Shown: positions 23,986 to 26,324 of the stretch, in pieces
How positions within the stretch are numbered: the first letter of the stretch is position 1
Layout of the letters: the number at the start of each line of letters is the position of its first letter
From: Woeseiaceae bacterium
GTDB taxonomy: Bacteria; Pseudomonadota; Gammaproteobacteria; Steroidobacterales; Woeseiaceae
Assembly: GCA_013138675.1 (NCBI GenBank)
Contig: WTCH01000255.1
Location: forward strand, 1 to 26,324
Length of the DNA: 26,324 nt
Direction: 5' to 3'
Program-made: the position numbers and the translations under genes
Notes under the pieces: generated by a model
Told to the model about the DNA's origin: nothing
The model's input: only the letters and a program-made list of their open reading frames with translations
The model's database searches: none

Positions 23986-24417
23986 ATGAAACGTTTTCAC
24001 GTCAATGTGTCGGTTGCGGACTTGTCGCAATCGATCGAATTTTACACCACTTTGTTCGGTCAGGAGCCCAGTGTGGCCAAAACAGACTACGCGAAGTGGA
24101 TGCTTGATGATCCACGCGTCAATTTCGCAATCAGCGAGTCCTGCGGTACGCGCGGCGTCAACCATGTCGGATTGCAGGCGGACACTGTCGATGAACTCGG
24201 CGAGATACAGCAGCGCCTGCGCCAGGCCGGCAAACAGACCTTCGACCAGCCGGATGCCGAATGCTGCTACGCACGTTCTACCAAGACGTGGGTTCGCGAC
24301 CCGGATTCGGTCGCGTGGGAAACATTTGTGACACATAACGAGATCACACACTTCGGTCAGGACCTGGGGCCGGACGAGGCAAAGGAAAGTACTGCAGGTT
24401 CTCGTTGCTGTGCTTAA
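23986..24417 (+). CDS. arsI: ArsI-type C-As lyase / CadI family VOC dioxygenase
   Basis: Predicted iron-dependent extradiol-type dioxygenase that cleaves the carbon-arsenic bond of trivalent organoarsenicals such as methylarsenite, releasing arsenite. The 143-residue VOC-fold protein has the metal ligands His5, His60 and Glu112 and the arsenic-binding pair Cys93-Cys94 in AECCYARSTKTWV. The spacing is nearly that of characterised ArsI (His5, His62, Glu115, Cys96-Cys97, recalled). A second Cys-Cys pair ends the chain (SRCCA), as in other family members. The ribosome site TAAGGAG is strong. It lies between arsR and acr3, as expected: the arsenite produced is exported by Acr3. Cadmium-induced CadI proteins share this fold, so the exact substrate is inferred from context. 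Confidence 0.91.
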   Translation: MKRFHVNVSVADLSQSIEFYTTLFGQEPSVAKTDYAKWMLDDPRVNFAISESCGTRGVNHVGLQADTVDELGEIQQRLRQAGKQTFDQPDAECCYARSTKTWVRDPDSVAWETFVTHNEITHFGQDLGPDEAKESTAGSRCCA

Positions 24418-24458
24418 CGTTCTGTTGTCGTAATATATTCGCAGGGAAGAGAGCCGGC

Positions 24459-25505
24459 ATGAATCTATTCGAGCGCTACCTGACACTTTGGGTCGGTATT
24501 TGTATCGTCGTCGGCATAGGCCTTGGACAGTTGTTTCCAGGTATCTTCCAGTTTGTCGGTCGGATTGAAGTCGCCCACATCAACTTACCGGTCGCTGTGC
24601 TGGTGTGGTTGATGATCATTCCGATGCTCATCAAAATCGATTTGCGGCAACTCAAAGGCGTGCGAGAACATTGGCGAGGTGTTGGCGTAACGCTATTCGT
24701 CAACTGGGGAGTAAAGCCGTTTTCGATGGCGTTGCTCGCCTGGTTTTTCATTGGTTTCCTGTTCAGGGAATACCTTCCCGCGGAACAGATCGACTCCTAC
24801 ATCGCCGGCCTGGTAATACTCGCAGCCGCACCGTGTACGGCAATGGTGTTTGTCTGGAGCAACCTGATGCGCGGCGAACCTCACTTTACGCTGTCGCAGG
24901 TGGCGTTGAACGATGTGATCATGGTGTTCGCATTTGCGCCAATTGTTGCCCTGCTGCTCGGCTTGTCTGAAATACAGGTTCCCTGGGACACGCTGTTCCT
25001 GTCGGTCTTGTTGTATATCGTTGTGCCACTGATCATCGCAAGTCTGTGGCGTCGTCAATTGCTGGCCGGGGACAAGGGCGAGGCACGACTGCAGGAGGTG
25101 ATTGCGCGCCTTGGGCCAATCTCGCTGGTCGCGTTACTGGCCACACTGGTTCTGTTGTTCGGTTTTCAGGGCAAGCAGATTATTGCTGCGCCGCTGATTA
25201 TCGCGTTGCTGGCCGTGCCGATTCTGATACAGGTTTTCTTTAATTCCGGGATTGCCTACTTGTTGAACAGGCAGGTTCGATCACCGCATTGCGTTGCCGG
25301 TCCGTCGGCATTGATCGGCGCCAGCAACTTCTTCGAATTGGCGGTTGCCACAGCCATTGCGCTTTTCGGGTTTGAGTCTGGCGCCGCACTGGCAACAGTA
25401 GTCGGCGTGCTGATTGAGGTCCCCGTGATGTTGATTGCCGTGCGGGTCGTCAATAATTCCCGCGACTGGTACGAACGTCGCGAGGGGATCAGTGCCGAGA
25501 TCTAG
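24459..25505 (+). CDS. acr3: Arsenite efflux permease, ACR3 family
   Basis: Integral inner-membrane As(III)/H+ antiporter, 348 residues with about ten hydrophobic segments. The start at 24459 (MNLFERYLTLWVG) follows AGGGAAGAGAG; the upstream in-frame extension has no support. Diagnostic features are LAAAPCTAMVFVWSNL with the essential cysteine (Cys126) in the fourth membrane segment, and GASNFFELAVATAIAL with the conserved glutamate (Glu293). Both residues are known to be required in characterised Acr3 proteins. ACR3 is unrelated in sequence to ArsB. The gene lies 41 bases after arsI and ends the arsR-arsI-acr3 unit; its TAG stop overlaps the stop of the convergent DUF4397 gene by 3 bases. 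No arsenate reductase is seen after it. Confidence 0.95.
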   Translation: MNLFERYLTLWVGICIVVGIGLGQLFPGIFQFVGRIEVAHINLPVAVLVWLMIIPMLIKIDLRQLKGVREHWRGVGVTLFVNWGVKPFSMALLAWFFIGFLFREYLPAEQIDSYIAGLVILAAAPCTAMVFVWSNLMRGEPHFTLSQVALNDVIMVFAFAPIVALLLGLSEIQVPWDTLFLSVLLYIVVPLIIASLWRRQLLAGDKGEARLQEVIARLGPISLVALLATLVLLFGFQGKQIIAAPLIIALLAVPILIQVFFNSGIAYLLNRQVRSPHCVAGPSALIGASNFFELAVATAIALFGFESGAALATVVGVLIEVPVMLIAVRVVNNSRDWYERREGISAEI

Positions 25506-26324
25506 GGAGGCGGAATAATCGCAAAGTCGACGACGGTTGGATCAACATTCTCGAAAATGATCGTCTCGACAACGTCACCGTAGTCCAGATCGAGGGTGTT
25601 CGGGCCGGAGAGTACAATGTCTTCGCCAATGACCTCACCAACGTCGGTTACGTAGACGTCGTAGATACCCGGAGCGACTGGAACCTGTACGGGCGCAAAC
25701 CCGAGTGGATAGAGGGGTATGATCGGAACGTGGTCTTCGAGCAGTTCGCCTTCTGGTACAAGGTAAATATTAACAGCAGTCCGGCCTCCGGCTGCGTTCA
25801 TAAAACTCAGGCGTGCTCGCGTTTGAATGGAGCGCCGGTCGGAGCGATTGCTAATATTGATGTCGGTCCCGGCAGCGTTTACCAGAACAAAAAGGTCTGT
25901 GCGCGTTCCTGCGAACACGGATTCATCAACATCAATCAGCGTTGTGCCTATATTGCCCGGCGCCGTGTACGTGATGGGTACATTGCCAGCAGTGACATCG
26001 ATGAATGGCGTAAAATCCTTGAAAGTGTGGTCAGTGACGACGGGGACGGTCAGTGGATCGTCGGTGTAGATATCTGCGTCGCCAAAATTCATCGCCCCAT
26101 GGATGAAACGCATCGTCGGCGGAAATCGTGAGTCGATCAGTGCCCCTGTGCCGCCAGTAGCAAGGTTAAACAGGCGAACTGAAAGGGGTGCCAGTTCATT
26201 TTCGTCACCGTCGAAAACGGTCATCATGAACTGCGCTTGCGCCGTGATCGTAACCGGATCAGACACAAACAGAATTGTCGTATCATCGCCAGCCGGTGTG
26301 ATCGTCATGACGTACTCGCCTTCC
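25502..26324 (-). CDS. DUF4397 domain protein, N-terminus outside window
   Basis: The open frame runs off the right edge: the codons upstream of the first ATG (26308) read EGEYV in frame, so that ATG is probably internal. About 274 codons are visible. The sequence reads as repeated beta-rich units: VRLFNLATGGTGALIDSRF, then MRFIHGAMNFGDADIYTDDP followed by PITYTAPGN, then ARLSFMNAAGGRTAVNIYLV and VAPGIYDVYVTD. These are the pattern of DUF4397 (weakly antibody-like folds in secreted or lipoprotein surface proteins). At least two or three units are present. Composition is rich in Asp, Thr and Val and poor in Cys and Lys, consistent with an extracytoplasmic protein. Function unknown. It ends in VDFAIIPPP. 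Confidence 0.75.
   Translation of the reverse strand, partial: EGEYVMTITPAGDDTTILFVSDPVTITAQAQFMMTVFDGDENELAPLSVRLFNLATGGTGALIDSRFPPTMRFIHGAMNFGDADIYTDDPLTVPVVTDHTFKDFTPFIDVTAGNVPITYTAPGNIGTTLIDVDESVFAGTRTDLFVLVNAAGTDINISNRSDRRSIQTRARLSFMNAAGGRTAVNIYLVPEGELLEDHVPIIPLYPLGFAPVQVPVAPGIYDVYVTDVGEVIGEDIVLSGPNTLDLDYGDVVETIIFENVDPTVVDFAIIPPP

Noticed and set aside
25730..26131. 133-codon plus-strand open frame opposite the DUF4397 gene
   Set aside because: The minus-strand frame is longer, open to the window edge and has repeated beta-rich motifs; the plus-strand frame has no domain features.

Overview
The window looks like chromosomal DNA of a free-living, probably aquatic or sediment-dwelling gammaproteobacterium. 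This is an inference from three things: the Cca protein can be followed almost residue by residue against the E. coli enzyme, the stress and envelope genes have gammaproteobacterial form (Slt70, DegQ, Hsp20, TolC, WaaA), and the class II ribonucleotide reductase is split in two, as known from Pseudomonas aeruginosa. I did not compute base composition and cannot name the genus. There is no prophage, CRISPR array, rRNA or tRNA that I can see.

Left part (1-5975): a truncated cca gene runs off the left edge and is divergent from a lipoprotein with an HExxH metallopeptidase motif. Then follow three minus-strand envelope or protein-quality genes, read right to left: a small heat-shock protein, a DegQ-type periplasmic protease and a soluble lytic transglycosylase. 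Both hsp20 and degQ have heat-shock (sigma-32 type) promoter sequences.

Middle part (5976-12840): a regulatory gap of about 520 bases carries an NrdR-like box, a sigma-70-like promoter and a hairpin-rich leader ahead of the split adenosylcobalamin-dependent ribonucleotide reductase nrdJa-nrdJb. The Kdo transferase gene waaA follows. It converges, with a 3-base gap, on tolC, which lies behind an isoaspartyl-methyltransferase-like gene on the minus strand.

Right-centre part (13019-23581): five plus-strand genes, three of them cyclic-di-GMP proteins (two PAS-GGDEF-EAL paralogues and one seven-TM PAS-GGDEF cyclase). An N-formylglutamate amidohydrolase-like gene and a GCS2/YbdK-type carboxylate-amine ligase sit between them. 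The 654-base gap between the two GGDEF-EAL genes holds a 386-base MITE- or REPIN-like element bounded by perfect 15-base inverted repeats. One end of it matches a 44-base repeat about 13.5 kb away between two convergent genes, with one mismatch.

Right part (23614-25505): a compact arsR-arsI-acr3 arsenic operon. Its arsR start codon is embedded in a perfect 13+13 base inverted repeat and sits at the predicted transcription start, so the mRNA may be leaderless and autorepressed. No arsC is visible; ArsI plus Acr3 suggests handling of trivalent organoarsenicals and arsenite. The window ends inside a DUF4397-type secreted protein whose stop codon overlaps that of acr3.
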